NCBI GenBank assembly: GCA_029287235.1
Contig: JARFRM010000084.1
Coordinates: forward strand, 1-46,921
DNA: 46,921 bases
Reading direction: 5' to 3'
From: Thermoanaerobaculales bacterium
GTDB taxonomy: Bacteria; Acidobacteriota; Thermoanaerobaculia; Thermoanaerobaculales; Sulfomarinibacteraceae
Numbering within the stretch: position 1 is the first letter of the stretch; every line of letters starts with the position of its first letter. The position numbers and the translations under genes are program-made. The notes under the pieces are model-generated. The model had not been told where the DNA came from and made no database searches. It worked only from the letters and a program-made list of their open reading frames with translations. Shown here piece by piece: positions 18,001 through 24,584 of the stretch.

Positions 18001-18590
18001 ATTCCCTGCCGGACAAACTCCTCGTCCGCCAAGCCGTGATTCTGAATCTCGAGGAAAAAGTTGTCGGGGCCGAGGATTTCCCGGTAGGTCTCCGCGGCGG
18101 CCCGCGCTCCCTCCGAGTCCCGATTGAGCAACAGCTTCGACACCTCTCCGGAAAGACAGGCGGAGAGACCGATCAGACCCTCGGCGTGCTCGGCCAGGAC
18201 CTCCTTGGAGATCCTCGGCTTGTGGTAGAAACCGTTGAGGAATCCCTCGCTCACCAGCCACACCAGATTGCGGTAGCCGCGATCGTTTTCGGCGAGCAAC
18301 ACGAGGTGGTCATAGGGGCGGCGGCGACCGGGAATAGGCGACCGTTCCCGATGGTCGCCCGGGGCGACGTAAACCTCGCATCCGATCACGGGTCTCAAAC
18401 CGGCTTTGAGTGCGGCCTTGTGAAACTGAAAGGCGCCGAAGATGTTGCCGTGGTCGGTGATCGCCACCGCCGGCATCTCGGCGTTCGAAACCTGGCGAAC
18501 AAGCTCGGGAATGCTGATCGTGGAGTCGAGAAGTGAGTAGTGGGTGTGGAGGTGAAGGTGAACGAATCGGGAGGTTTCTTGACGCGCCAT
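15033..18590 (-). CDS. dnaE: DNA polymerase III alpha subunit
   Basis: 1185 aa, DnaE1 length; catalytic subunit of the replicative polymerase. The PHP domain is at the N-terminus (FVHLHLHTHYSLLDS, ITDHGNIFGAFQFH) with most metal-binding His residues visible, so a residual PHP metal site is likely. The polymerase catalytic aspartates are in PDIDIDFCQRRREEV near residue 409. The PGRGSAAGSVVSYALG and YRPGPMQFIDDYTERKHG motifs are also present. The C-terminal OB-fold region precedes a short Pro/Glu-rich tail ending GLVN. The ATG at 18590 gives the canonical MARQETSRF start. An in-frame start 50 codons upstream would add residues with no homology. There is no clear Shine-Dalgarno. Convergent with the acylase gene. 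Confidence 0.97.
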   Translation of the reverse strand: MARQETSRFVHLHLHTHYSLLDSTISIPELVRQVSNAEMPAVAITDHGNIFGAFQFHKAALKAGLRPVIGCEVYVAPGDHRERSPIPGRRRPYDHLVLLAENDRGYRNLVWLVSEGFLNGFYHKPRISKEVLAEHAEGLIGLSACLSGEVSKLLLNRDSEGARAAAETYREILGPDNFFLEIQNHGLADEEFVRQGMTEVSRLTGIPMVASNDCHFHHREDLFAHRVMLGIGLNRTLDELHQNSAYNAEFYVKSGREMDSLFADFPGVCERTGEIASRCHVRYDTDSLHLPNYPVPEGYSLEAFLEKCARDGLESRLTSDLPRKCENDEYESRLNDELDIIRRMGFPGYFLVVWDFIRHAREKNIPVGPGRGSAAGSVVSYALGITDIDPLEYDLLFERFLNPERISMPDIDIDFCQRRREEVIDYVRDLYGEESVSQIATFNILKAKSAVRDVGRVMGMPFGDVDRIAKLIPDDLNITIEKALEDSSELRELVEGDDDVRTLIETATRLEGKARHCGVHAAGVVIAPEPLVNLVPLTRTSHGDVATQFDKDDVETLGLLKMDFLGLRTLTVLADAVDSIRQSENPDFGLESIPLDDPKVYELFSAGDTDGIFQFESSGMKEVLRKVRPQVFLDVAALNALYRPGPMQFIDDYTERKHGKKAISYIFPELEKILGETYGIIVYQEQVMRIAVEIAGFSMAKADMLRKAMGKKKQEIIDREGQNFIDGAVAKGHPKNKVRELWNQIVPFAKYGFNKSHSVAYAHVAYLTAYLKTHYPAHFMAAMLTSEASNTDKLTQYLGRSRQMGIDILPPDINTSLHAFSVEPGGIRFGLTAIKGLGDAAIEPLLAARETVGGFESLSQCLTSLPARAVNHKALECMTKAGCFDRFDVTRKGVLDNLEQLVEMTAREREQRDLGQGFLFADLPSESLEEEIRAAGRVGNLDRLVWEREVLGFYLSGHPLDDYRDQLDRYADTSIEGLPQRFKDGEENAKVGGLVSALKIIPIKKEGRNQGRRMAVFQLEDASGAVRAVAFPDTFEGHENLIEDGAALLVTATLKGDGDHVELMVEEVADLVGMDSKKAAGLRIVVDLEKMTEEAFEAIREYLLEHPGDMPVRFELRRRGHFRARLVPPPALTVDPSEETRDGLEPLLVGGRCEFEFDTAKRNGKAADAPPPPDSPPEEEAGLVN

Positions 18591-18970
18591 GGCGCCATCA
18601 TAACCCGCGCCGACTCCGCAGCGATCCCCGCCCTCCTCGATCACCGTCCGACCGCCCTTGTCCTCGCAGGGAAGAAACCTGAAGGACACCGATCCCGTCG
18701 ATACGCAAAACCGATTTCTCGACGCATTGGAGACGACCACGGGTTTCGCTCAACGAGTAAGCTTCCTGAACAAAAAATTATCAACTTCCATCCCAACGGA
18801 CGCACCATCGCTCATCGAATCGAATGCCTAATCAAACCGAAGACATCAATACACCAATTGACTGAACGAGTGATTCACGATTTTCCGTGAGCTTGATCGA
18901 GAAAGATTCTTCAAAAAATTTCAAATTCAACTTGACAAGTCGATCTCAATCCTTCATCGTGTAATTAACA
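18591..18970. other. AT-rich intergenic region upstream of dnaE
   Basis: 380 bp between divergent dnaE and the small TPR-like gene, clearly richer in A/T than the rest of the window, most strongly at about 18760-18970. A perfect TTGACA lies at 18932-18937 on the plus strand, but no good -10 follows at normal spacing. The stretch at 18910-18936 resembles the AT-rich stretch at the other end of dnaE (15013-15041). No ORF here looks real. Confidence 0.55.
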
Positions 18971-19309
18971 ATGTTACTGAACTACGAATCCGCTTTCGAA
19001 AAAAGACCTCCAGAAAGCCATCCGGAACACTCGATTGTTCGCGTATACCGTCGGCATGCGGCGCGAGCGATTTCAGAGGAACGATGGGAGGTTGCGGAGA
19101 TCTTTTTCGATCGCATTCTCGACGTCTCTCCGGCACTCACCGAAGCCTGGTTGATGAAAGGTCTTCTTCGCCAGTATTGCCGTGAAGACGATCACGCCGC
19201 GATCCACTGCTACCGCAAAGTCATTTCGCTTTGCGGTGATGATCTCGCCCATCCCCACGCCAAACGAGCTCGCGCATCCCTCGGGAGGCTGATGACCGTT
19301 TGGGGCTGA
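18971..19309 (+). CDS. small TPR-like protein of unknown function
   Basis: 112 aa, soluble, with two helix-turn-helix units resembling tetratricopeptide repeats: AARAISEERWEVAEIFFDRILDV and the following ALTEAWLMKGLLRQY, with AIHCYRKVISLC at the end of the second. It would bind a partner rather than catalyse. The ATG at 18971 has no Shine-Dalgarno and follows an AT-rich upstream region. Base composition is lower in GC than neighbouring genes, hinting at separate origin or weak expression. No operon partner. Confidence 0.6.
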   Translation: MLLNYESAFEKRPPESHPEHSIVRVYRRHAARAISEERWEVAEIFFDRILDVSPALTEAWLMKGLLRQYCREDDHAAIHCYRKVISLCGDDLAHPHAKRARASLGRLMTVWG

Positions 19310-19374
19310 ACCCGCGACTTTCTTCGTTCAAGAAACTCAGTCCTCCAGGACGCAAAGCACGCAAAAATTCAACC

Positions 19375-19401
19375 AAAAAGACACCGCATGGATACGGTGT
19401 C
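19375..19401 (-). terminator. rho-independent terminator of the polyprenyl synthase gene
   Basis: Read on the minus strand, GACACCG pairs with CGGTGTC (19401-19395 with 19386-19380) around an 8-nt loop, followed by CTTTTT at 19380-19375. It lies 30 bp after the stop at 19431. Confidence 0.65.
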
Positions 19402-19430
19402 CAAGTCGAGTTGTGGGAGGCCGTCGTACC

Positions 19431-20435
19431 CTACATACCGCGTTCGAGGAGCAACCGTGTCGCCTTGGCCAGGGCTTCCTTCTCCGGTCCTTCCGGAAAG
19501 GACTCGGCGCGATGGAGGGCTCGCTCCGCGTACATCCTTGCGCGGCGCTGGGTCTCCTCCAGGGTGCCGGAGGTTCGTACCAACTCCAGGACCTCCTGGA
19601 CGGAGATCTCCTCGAACTTGCCGGTCGAGGCAACCGACTGCAGCTTCTCGGTCTGTCGCCCATCGAGCCTCGGCAGGAGCAGAATGATGGGCAGGGTCGC
19701 CTTGCCTTCCCGCAGATCGGCCATCACCGGTTTCCCGAGCTTCTCTTCCGCGGCTGTGAAATCGAGGAGGTCATCCACCAACTGGAAGCAGATCCCCAGA
19801 TCACGGCCGAACTCGGCGAGCGGCTCGGTGAGATGGAGCGTCGACGGCTGGAACAACGCGGGTATCGCACAGGCGGCCGCGAAGATCTCGGCGGTCTTGC
19901 GCCGGGTGATGTCCATGTAGGCGGCATCGTCGATGGCGAGGCGGCCACGCTCCTGATCGGCGAGAATCTCACCCTCGGTCATTCTCAGGGTGGCGGTCAC
20001 CAACTGGCGCATGACGTCCACGTCGCCGAGTTCGAGGCACAGATCCATGGCTCGACTGTAGAGCCAATCTCCCACCAGAACCGTGGTCTGGTTCCCCCAT
20101 CGGCTATTGGCCGTCGGCCGGCCCCGACGAAGATCCGAACCGTCGATGATGTCATCGTGGATCAACGTCGCCGTGTGGATCATCTCGATCACGGCGCCGT
20201 AGCGGACATCCCTCTCTCCCTTGTAGGAGAGCATCCGACTGATCAGAAGGACCAACGCCGGCCGAAGACGCTTGCCGCCACTGCCGAGAACGTAGGTGCA
20301 GACGTCACGAACCATGGGTTCCGCCTGCTCGAACTCGCGGGCGAAGAACTCGTCGACGTGCTTCAGACGGCCCAAGATCGGCCAGAATATGTCTCTGATC
20401 TGCGTTGAGCTCCGGAGCGAGGACACCGCCTTCAT
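19431..20435 (-). CDS. polyprenyl diphosphate synthase (trans, long-chain)
   Basis: 334 aa, the IspB/HepT type that condenses isopentenyl diphosphate with an allylic diphosphate to give the side chain of a respiratory quinone. The first Asp-rich motif is DDIID at 94-98 after GGKRLRPAL (53-61). The second is DDLLD at 221-225 in FQLVDDLLDF. The two residues before the first motif are Ile-His, without the bulky aromatics that stop elongation at C15-C20, which fits a long product. Exact chain length cannot be read. Cytosolic or membrane-associated. It lies 105 bp after the LolA-like gene on the same strand and has its own terminator at 19375-19401. Confidence 0.93.
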   Translation of the reverse strand: MKAVSSLRSSTQIRDIFWPILGRLKHVDEFFAREFEQAEPMVRDVCTYVLGSGGKRLRPALVLLISRMLSYKGERDVRYGAVIEMIHTATLIHDDIIDGSDLRRGRPTANSRWGNQTTVLVGDWLYSRAMDLCLELGDVDVMRQLVTATLRMTEGEILADQERGRLAIDDAAYMDITRRKTAEIFAAACAIPALFQPSTLHLTEPLAEFGRDLGICFQLVDDLLDFTAAEEKLGKPVMADLREGKATLPIILLLPRLDGRQTEKLQSVASTGKFEEISVQEVLELVRTSGTLEETQRRARMYAERALHRAESFPEGPEKEALAKATRLLLERGM

Positions 20436-20540
20436 AACCTGCGCAGGATAACACGCCCGAGCAGGTCGGCCGGAGACCTCATCCCGAAACCGATCGAGGT
20501 TCTTGGGCTCCCCATCCGGGATCTGCCGAGATGGGCGGTT

Positions 20541-21188
20541 TCAGTCCAACGCCCCCGGATCGGTGGCGCAGTCGACGTCCGCTGGAGCCGCGGGGAGCCA
20601 CTCTCCCTCGGGTGGTTCGTCCACGGCGCTCCATCCGGAGAACGTCAGGCGGTTCACCGCCCCCTGCGGATCCCAGATCGAAACTTCAACGGGCAGATCG
20701 TCGTTGCCGAGAATCACCTCGACCCGGTCCACACCGCCCGGCTCCTTCGGTGTCAGGACTATCCCGACATCGCTGTGCTCAGCCACGTTGAAGTGCACCA
20801 GCGCCCCTCGAGGATCGAGCACCGCCGCCAGCGGCACCCTTTCCCACTCCCGGTCCGAGAGCTCGTGTTCATCGCAGGTCTCGTCATGGAGATCAACGAG
20901 ACGCACCGTCCGACCTTGAAGACCCATGAGACGGAACGGCGGCTCGCCGGTGTGGAAGAGAGCACGGTCGGGCCAGGCGAGCCAAACCCGTCCGATGGCC
21001 TCCTCTCCCATGCTCATCCCGGCGGGGATGTACTCCTGCTCGAAACCGGCCTGCCACCCGGCCTCGCTCGACAATGCGCGGCTCAGTGATTCGAGCCGAT
21101 CCAGGCCCCTATCTTCAGTTGATGCACCAGGGACACCCCACAACACCATCATCCCAAAGAGCGACGCTGCCGTACGTCTGGGGATCAT
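20541..21188 (-). CDS. LolA-like outer-membrane lipoprotein carrier
   Basis: 215 aa. A signal peptide (TAASLFGMMVLWGVPGAST) targets the periplasm. The mature part follows the LolA layout: N-terminal helix RLESLSRALSS, FEQEYIPAGM, a beta strand with GRVWLAWPDRALFHTGEPP, then alternating strands (VRLVDLHDE, VDRVEVILGN) ending with an unusual acidic/Pro tail. LolA ferries lipoproteins from LolCDE to the outer membrane. This one is divergent and may be a dedicated paralogue or a general beta-half-barrel protein. It begins 11 bp after the end of the small upstream gene, so the two probably share a transcript. Confidence 0.72.
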   Translation of the reverse strand: MIPRRTAASLFGMMVLWGVPGASTEDRGLDRLESLSRALSSEAGWQAGFEQEYIPAGMSMGEEAIGRVWLAWPDRALFHTGEPPFRLMGLQGRTVRLVDLHDETCDEHELSDREWERVPLAAVLDPRGALVHFNVAEHSDVGIVLTPKEPGGVDRVEVILGNDDLPVEVSIWDPQGAVNRLTFSGWSAVDEPPEGEWLPAAPADVDCATDPGALD

Positions 21189-21199
21189 CGGTAGGCTGA

Positions 21200-21625
21200 T
21201 CAGGACTCGCCGTCCGCCAGAGTTTCGACATACAGGGTCTTGAGGGCCTGAACAACCACGAAGATCTTTTCGTTGTTGCTCTCCGGCGCCCTGGGAAAGA
21301 GGAAGAAACCGTGCTCTTCGACCGAGTACTGGGCCACCCGGCCGTGAACAACCTCGCCGTCGAAGAACTCGACTCTCGCCGATGCGCCCGAGCCCGGCTT
21401 GATCATATCCATGGAGGAAATCTGAACCTCGAGATCCCGCCGCCGTGGATCCTTGATGAAGAAGACCGCTTTGAGACCCTCGAATTCGACCCGGAGATCC
21501 TCACCATCGGCGGTCTTGATCTCGACAAAATCACCACCCGGAATGAACTCTCGTAGAAGCTCTCCCCGGCGGGTGGACCCGTCCCGATAGTGAAGGACGA
21601 CCTCACGCCCGGTTTCATCCCCCAT
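21200..21625 (-). CDS. small uncharacterised beta-rich protein (DUF6982-like)
   Basis: 141 aa from the ATG at 21625, which has GGAGG just upstream; a longer in-frame start would add 35 unrelated residues. The protein opens with VVLHYRDGSTRRGELLREF and contains FEGLKAVFFIKDPRRR. That resembles the small barrel called DUF6982, often found near PilZ or regulatory proteins. The assignment is from memory of the motif and is tentative. A second half (SSMDMIKPGSGASARVEFF, then DGEVVHGRVAQYS) looks like another copy of the same strand pattern, so the protein may be a tandem pair. Cytosolic. Likely translated with the LolA-like gene 11 bp downstream. Confidence 0.65.
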   Translation of the reverse strand: MGDETGREVVLHYRDGSTRRGELLREFIPGGDFVEIKTADGEDLRVEFEGLKAVFFIKDPRRRDLEVQISSMDMIKPGSGASARVEFFDGEVVHGRVAQYSVEEHGFFLFPRAPESNNEKIFVVVQALKTLYVETLADGES

Positions 21626-21806
21626 GTTTTCCTCCAGATGCCATATCGCAGAACGACCACATGCTACCACGCCGGTGTCGGGCAAAAAATAGACAGGATG
21701 CGGCTCTGCAAACCACAGTCGCAGAAACACAGGGCGGCGTACCCGAGGTCGAAACTCAAGTGATCTTTCAGCTCGACGACCCTGGTGGCTCGAACGCCCT
21801 ATCGAC

Positions 21807-23345
21807 TCAGTGCCGGAAGTGACGGGTGGCGGTCATGACCATAGCGACCCCGAGCCGGTTGCACGCCGCCACAACATCCTTGTCCCGGATCGACCCTCCG
21901 GGTTGGATCACCGCCCGCACCCCGGCCTCGTGCAGGGCCTCGACGCCATCCGGGAATGGAAAGAAGGCATCGGACGCGGCGACGCTGCCGGTCAGGTCGT
22001 GACCGTGCTCAAGCGCTTTTGCGACGGCAATCTTGGCTGCGTCGACTCGGCTCATCTGGCCCGCACCGATGCCGAGGATCCGATCGGCGGCGCCGACCAC
22101 GATGGCGTTGGACCCGACGTGCTTGACCACCCGCCAGGCGAGCTCGAGGGCCGCATTCTCGGGTCCGGTCGGCGCCCGTTCGGTCGCCACCTCGCGCCCC
22201 TCACCCTCCCAACCGGAATCCCTCTCCTGGATGATGAAACCACCATCGACGTCGCGGATGACGGTGCCGGCTGCGGCGGCCGGTTCCGCCTGGAGGACTC
22301 GCAGGTTCTTCTTTTTGGCGAAGATCTCGAGTGCCGCCGCGTCATAGTCGGGAGTGACGACGACCTCGGCGAACTGTTCGACCACCGCTTCGGCGAACGC
22401 AGCATCAACTCTGCGGTTGGCGGCGATGACGCCACCGAATGCCGAAGTCGGATCCGTCGCCCGGGCGATCCGGAATGCCTCGGCCATATCGTCAGCGAGA
22501 CCGACCCCGCACGGATTGGCGTGCTTGATGACCGCCACCCCCGCCGAGGGAAGATCCCACACCAACCGCCAGGCGCCGGTGGCGTCGCCGAGGTTGTTGT
22601 AGGAGAGTCCCTTGCCCTGGTGCTGCTGTGCGCCGGCGAGACCTTGCCCGTCACTTCGCCGGACCACCAGGCCCCACTGATGTGGATTTTCGCCGTACCG
22701 GAGGCTGCGTTCCTCACTCTCGAGCAGATCACCGGCCACCGAGGCCGAGAACGACTTCCGCTCGGCACCCATGAGCGCCGGAAGATGGGCGGCGATGGCG
22801 GCGTCGTAGGCGGCGGTGTGGCGGTAGGCCTTGACCGCCAGTTTCCTCCTCGTTTCCAACGCGACGCCGCCGCCGGCGAGCTCGTCCAGGATGACCCCGT
22901 AGTCCGCCGGATCCACGACGACCGCGACGCGGGCGTGGTTCTTGGCGGCGGCCCGGAGCAGGCTGGGGCCGCCGATGTCGATCTGTTCGACCGCCTCGTC
23001 GAGCTTCACACCGTCTCGAGCGACGGTCTCCCGGAAGGGGTAGAGATTGACCACCACGAGATCGATGGCCGGAATACCATGATCGGCGAGCTGTGCCGTG
23101 TGGTCGTCGGAGGGCGCCGCGAGGATGCCGGCAAAGACCCGCGGATGAAGGGTCTTGACCCGACCGTCGAGGATCTCGGGAAAACCCGTGTGGTCACCAA
23201 CACCCACGACCTCACAGCCCGCTTCGGTCAGGGTCCGCGCGGTGCCGCCGGTGGATAGAAGCTGCCAGCCGAGCTCTTCGAGTTTGGGTCCGAGGGTGTC
23301 GAGCCCTCGTTTGTCGGACACGGAAATGAGTGCGATTTTCGCCAT
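21807..23345 (-). CDS. purH: bifunctional AICAR formyltransferase/IMP cyclohydrolase
   Basis: 512 aa, standard PurH length, catalysing the last two steps of de novo IMP synthesis. The N-terminal IMP cyclohydrolase domain (MGS-like fold) has [42 protein letters not shown] and NLYPFRETV. The C-terminal formyltransferase domain has [26 protein letters not shown] with its catalytic Lys-His, and the ending [34 protein letters not shown]. The ATG at 23345 has AGGAGG at ideal distance; the frame is open further upstream through repeats and is not coding there. Monocistronic. Confidence 0.97.
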   Translation of the reverse strand: MAKIALISVSDKRGLDTLGPKLEELGWQLLSTGGTARTLTEAGCEVVGVGDHTGFPEILDGRVKTLHPRVFAGILAAPSDDHTAQLADHGIPAIDLVVVNLYPFRETVARDGVKLDEAVEQIDIGGPSLLRAAAKNHARVAVVVDPADYGVILDELAGGGVALETRRKLAVKAYRHTAAYDAAIAAHLPALMGAERKSFSASVAGDLLESEERSLRYGENPHQWGLVVRRSDGQGLAGAQQHQGKGLSYNNLGDATGAWRLVWDLPSAGVAVIKHANPCGVGLADDMAEAFRIARATDPTSAFGGVIAANRRVDAAFAEAVVEQFAEVVVTPDYDAAALEIFAKKKNLRVLQAEPAAAAGTVIRDVDGGFIIQERDSGWEGEGREVATERAPTGPENAALELAWRVVKHVGSNAIVVGAADRILGIGAGQMSRVDAAKIAVAKALEHGHDLTGSVAASDAFFPFPDGVEALHEAGVRAVIQPGGSIRDKDVVAACNRLGVAMVMTATRHFRH

Positions 23346-23398
23346 GAACGCCTCCTTGACCTTGACGGGCGGATTGTACATGGTGCTGGATGCCGGAT

Positions 23399-23525
23399 CA
23401 TCGCAGTTCATCGCAGCCCACAGATCACACAGATGGACACAGATTCCATCGCACCAACGCAGGTTGAGCCATCGCTCGGAGTAACCGTAGATAACACAGA
23501 TAGACGCAGATACATCGCATCCATC
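23399..23525. repeat. CACAGAT/ATCGCA short-word repeats upstream of purH
   Basis: CACAGAT occurs at 23419, 23428, 23438 and 23495, with CGCAGAT at 23505. Several CATCGCA words lie around them, so two similar clusters stand about 60 bp apart. A weaker echo (CACAGTCGCAG, then ACACAGG) is at about 21715-21735, downstream of purH. The array lies in the leader or promoter region of purH and shows no coding potential. Confidence 0.7.
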
Positions 23526-23604
23526 GCAATTGAGAGTGGGCCCCGCGTTACTGGGATGACGTCGGACTTCGTGGCGAGGCGTTTTCTGCCGGAACGAGAC
23601 TGAA

Positions 23605-23625
23605 GGGCGGCCGAGACGGCCGCCC
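23605..23625. repeat. perfect 9-bp GC hairpin
   Basis: GGGCGGCCG pairs with CGGCCGCCC around a 3-nt AGA loop, 15 bp beyond the stop of the four-helix-bundle gene. No T-run follows on either strand, so it is not a classical terminator, but it may mark the transcript end. Confidence 0.7.
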
Positions 23626-23640
23626 CCACAATTCATCGCA

Positions 23641-23994
23641 TCAGGATTTTGGGTGGAGGAGACGCCAGGTCATGGCTCGGACTTCGTCGAAGAGATCGAT
23701 CGCCTCGCCCGCTCGTCGGCGGTCGATAGCGCCAGACCGAACCAACAGTTGAAGATGGCAGTCCACCTCTTTTGCCGACGCGAAGGCGATTCGCCAGTGG
23801 TGGAGCCGGTCGCGGCCAGAACGCCCATGCCCCTCCGCGAGATTCGCGGGAACCGAGCTTGCCGATCGAATCACCTGATCGGCGAGACTTTTGAGCGGAG
23901 CCGGAACCCTCATCGCGAGGGCGAGGGCTGTTCCCGCAGCCTCAATGGCTTTGCGGTAGACGATGAGATTGGTTGCTGGGAGCGCGTTGGACAT
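23641..23994 (-). CDS. four-helix-bundle protein (23S rRNA IVS / Avd-like family)
   Basis: 117 aa from the ATG at 23994, which is preceded by an almost perfect Shine-Dalgarno (AGGAGGTGATC at 24005-23995). An ATG 7 codons upstream would swallow that site. The family signature is clear: LIVYRKAIEAAGTALALAM, LADQVIRSASSVPANLAEG, then KEVDCHLQLLVRSG. Members are encoded by intervening sequences of 23S rRNA genes and include the Avd accessory proteins of diversity-generating retroelements; they form pentameric bundles that can bind nucleic acid. Here no rRNA gene or reverse transcriptase is nearby, so it is a stand-alone copy. A 27-bp-arm hairpin lies immediately upstream (24027-24102). Function unknown. 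Confidence 0.9.
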   Translation of the reverse strand: MSNALPATNLIVYRKAIEAAGTALALAMRVPAPLKSLADQVIRSASSVPANLAEGHGRSGRDRLHHWRIAFASAKEVDCHLQLLVRSGAIDRRRAGEAIDLFDEVRAMTWRLLHPKS

Positions 23995-24026
23995 GATCAC
24001 CTCCTGGTCGTTCATGCTCCCTCCCC

Positions 24027-24102
24027 AGCCGCTGGGGGATTCGATGTCAAGGGTCGCGTCGCGCGACTCGTCTTGCCCTTGACATCGTATTCCCCAGCGG
24101 CT
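24027..24102. repeat. long inverted repeat (27-bp arms) upstream of the four-helix-bundle gene
   Basis: The left arm is 24027-24053 and the right arm 24076-24102, matching at 25 of 27 positions; the arms begin AGCCGCTGGGG and end GATGTCAAGGG. The 22-nt loop holds a smaller perfect hairpin, GTCGCG-TCG-CGCGAC, at 24053-24067. The element lies about 22 nt upstream of the Shine-Dalgarno of the four-helix-bundle gene. It could be a leader structure, the end of a small mobile element, or an IVS-like stem. Confidence 0.9.
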
Positions 24103-24167
24103 ACCAGAACCTCCAGAACGACCCGGAGGTGACCATCACGGGGTCCCAGCACTCTCGACCCAGTCAA

Positions 24168-24332
24168 GGACTGCTGGTGGCTGTCCCTGTCCACTGTCCC
24201 TGCTTGTTGTTCCTGATTGCTGTCGCTGATTGCCGACGCTGACCTCTGCCGCTGATCCTGCCCTGATGGCTGTCGCTGGTCTCTGTCGCGGATTTCTGAC
24301 GCTGCTTGCTGACGCTGACCTCTGTCGCGGAT
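24168..24332. repeat. 13-bp direct tandem repeat array, about 13 units
   Basis: The region divides into contiguous 13-bp units close to TGCTGTCGCTGAT on the plus strand (two units are 11 bp). The unit CTCTGTCGCGGAT is present twice exactly. A period of 13 is not a multiple of three and units follow one another with no spacers, so it is neither protein repeat nor CRISPR. Divergence among units suggests an old array. Confidence 0.85.
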
Positions 24333-24455
24333 GTGCGTATCAAAAGGACTGAAATCAACACTTCAGCACCGTAATTCACCGTCGGCGGGTGGTGGGCCCG
24401 GTCCGAAGATCAAGGTCCCGGCGCAAGTGAATCTAAAAGTTGAACCATCGGAGCC

Positions 24456-24461
24456 TATAAT
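24456..24461 (+). promoter_or_regulatory. perfect -10 box (TATAAT) upstream of the permease genes
   Basis: TATAAT matches the sigma-70 consensus exactly. The -35 region at 17-bp spacing (24433-24438) is poor. The predicted transcription start, about 7 nt downstream, falls on the GTG at 24468. Confidence 0.5.
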
Positions 24462-24467
24462 CGGCTT

Positions 24468-24584
24468 GTGAAAACAGAAGATCAGGTGGCATCAATTGGA
24501 GAGAAAGCTCGCTTTCGAGGTTCCCGTTTGTTGATCCGCCAATGCCCAATTGAGAATTCTCGTCCCGGGACGGCCGGTCCATGA
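24468..24584 (+). CDS. possible leaderless 38-residue ORF coupled to the permease gene
   Basis: GTG at 24468 opens a 38-codon frame (VKTEDQVASIGEKARFRGSR, basic and hydrophilic) whose stop overlaps the ATG of the first permease as ATGA. The GTG lies where a transcript from the TATAAT at 24456-24461 would begin, with no room for a Shine-Dalgarno. No family is recognised. The overlap could be chance; this is a candidate only. Confidence 0.3.
   Translation: MKTEDQVASIGEKARFRGSRLLIRQCPIENSRPGTAGP

Noticed and set aside
18932-18965. Complete sigma-70 promoter for the TPR-like gene
   Set aside because: TTGACA is perfect, but the only -10-like hexamer (TGTAAT at 18960) is 22 bp away, outside the usual spacing.
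23641-24102. Diversity-generating retroelement
   Set aside because: The four-helix-bundle protein resembles Avd, but there is no reverse transcriptase and no template/variable repeat pair in the window.
24027-24102. Integron attC site
   Set aside because: The arms lack the GTTRRRY and RYYYAAC core sites, and no integrase is nearby.
24168-24332. CRISPR array
   Set aside because: Units are contiguous 13-mers with no unique spacers, and no cas gene is present.
24164-24379. 71-codon minus-strand ORF through the 13-bp array
   Set aside because: The 13-bp period shifts frame each unit, so the translation is not a repeat protein; no ribosome site.
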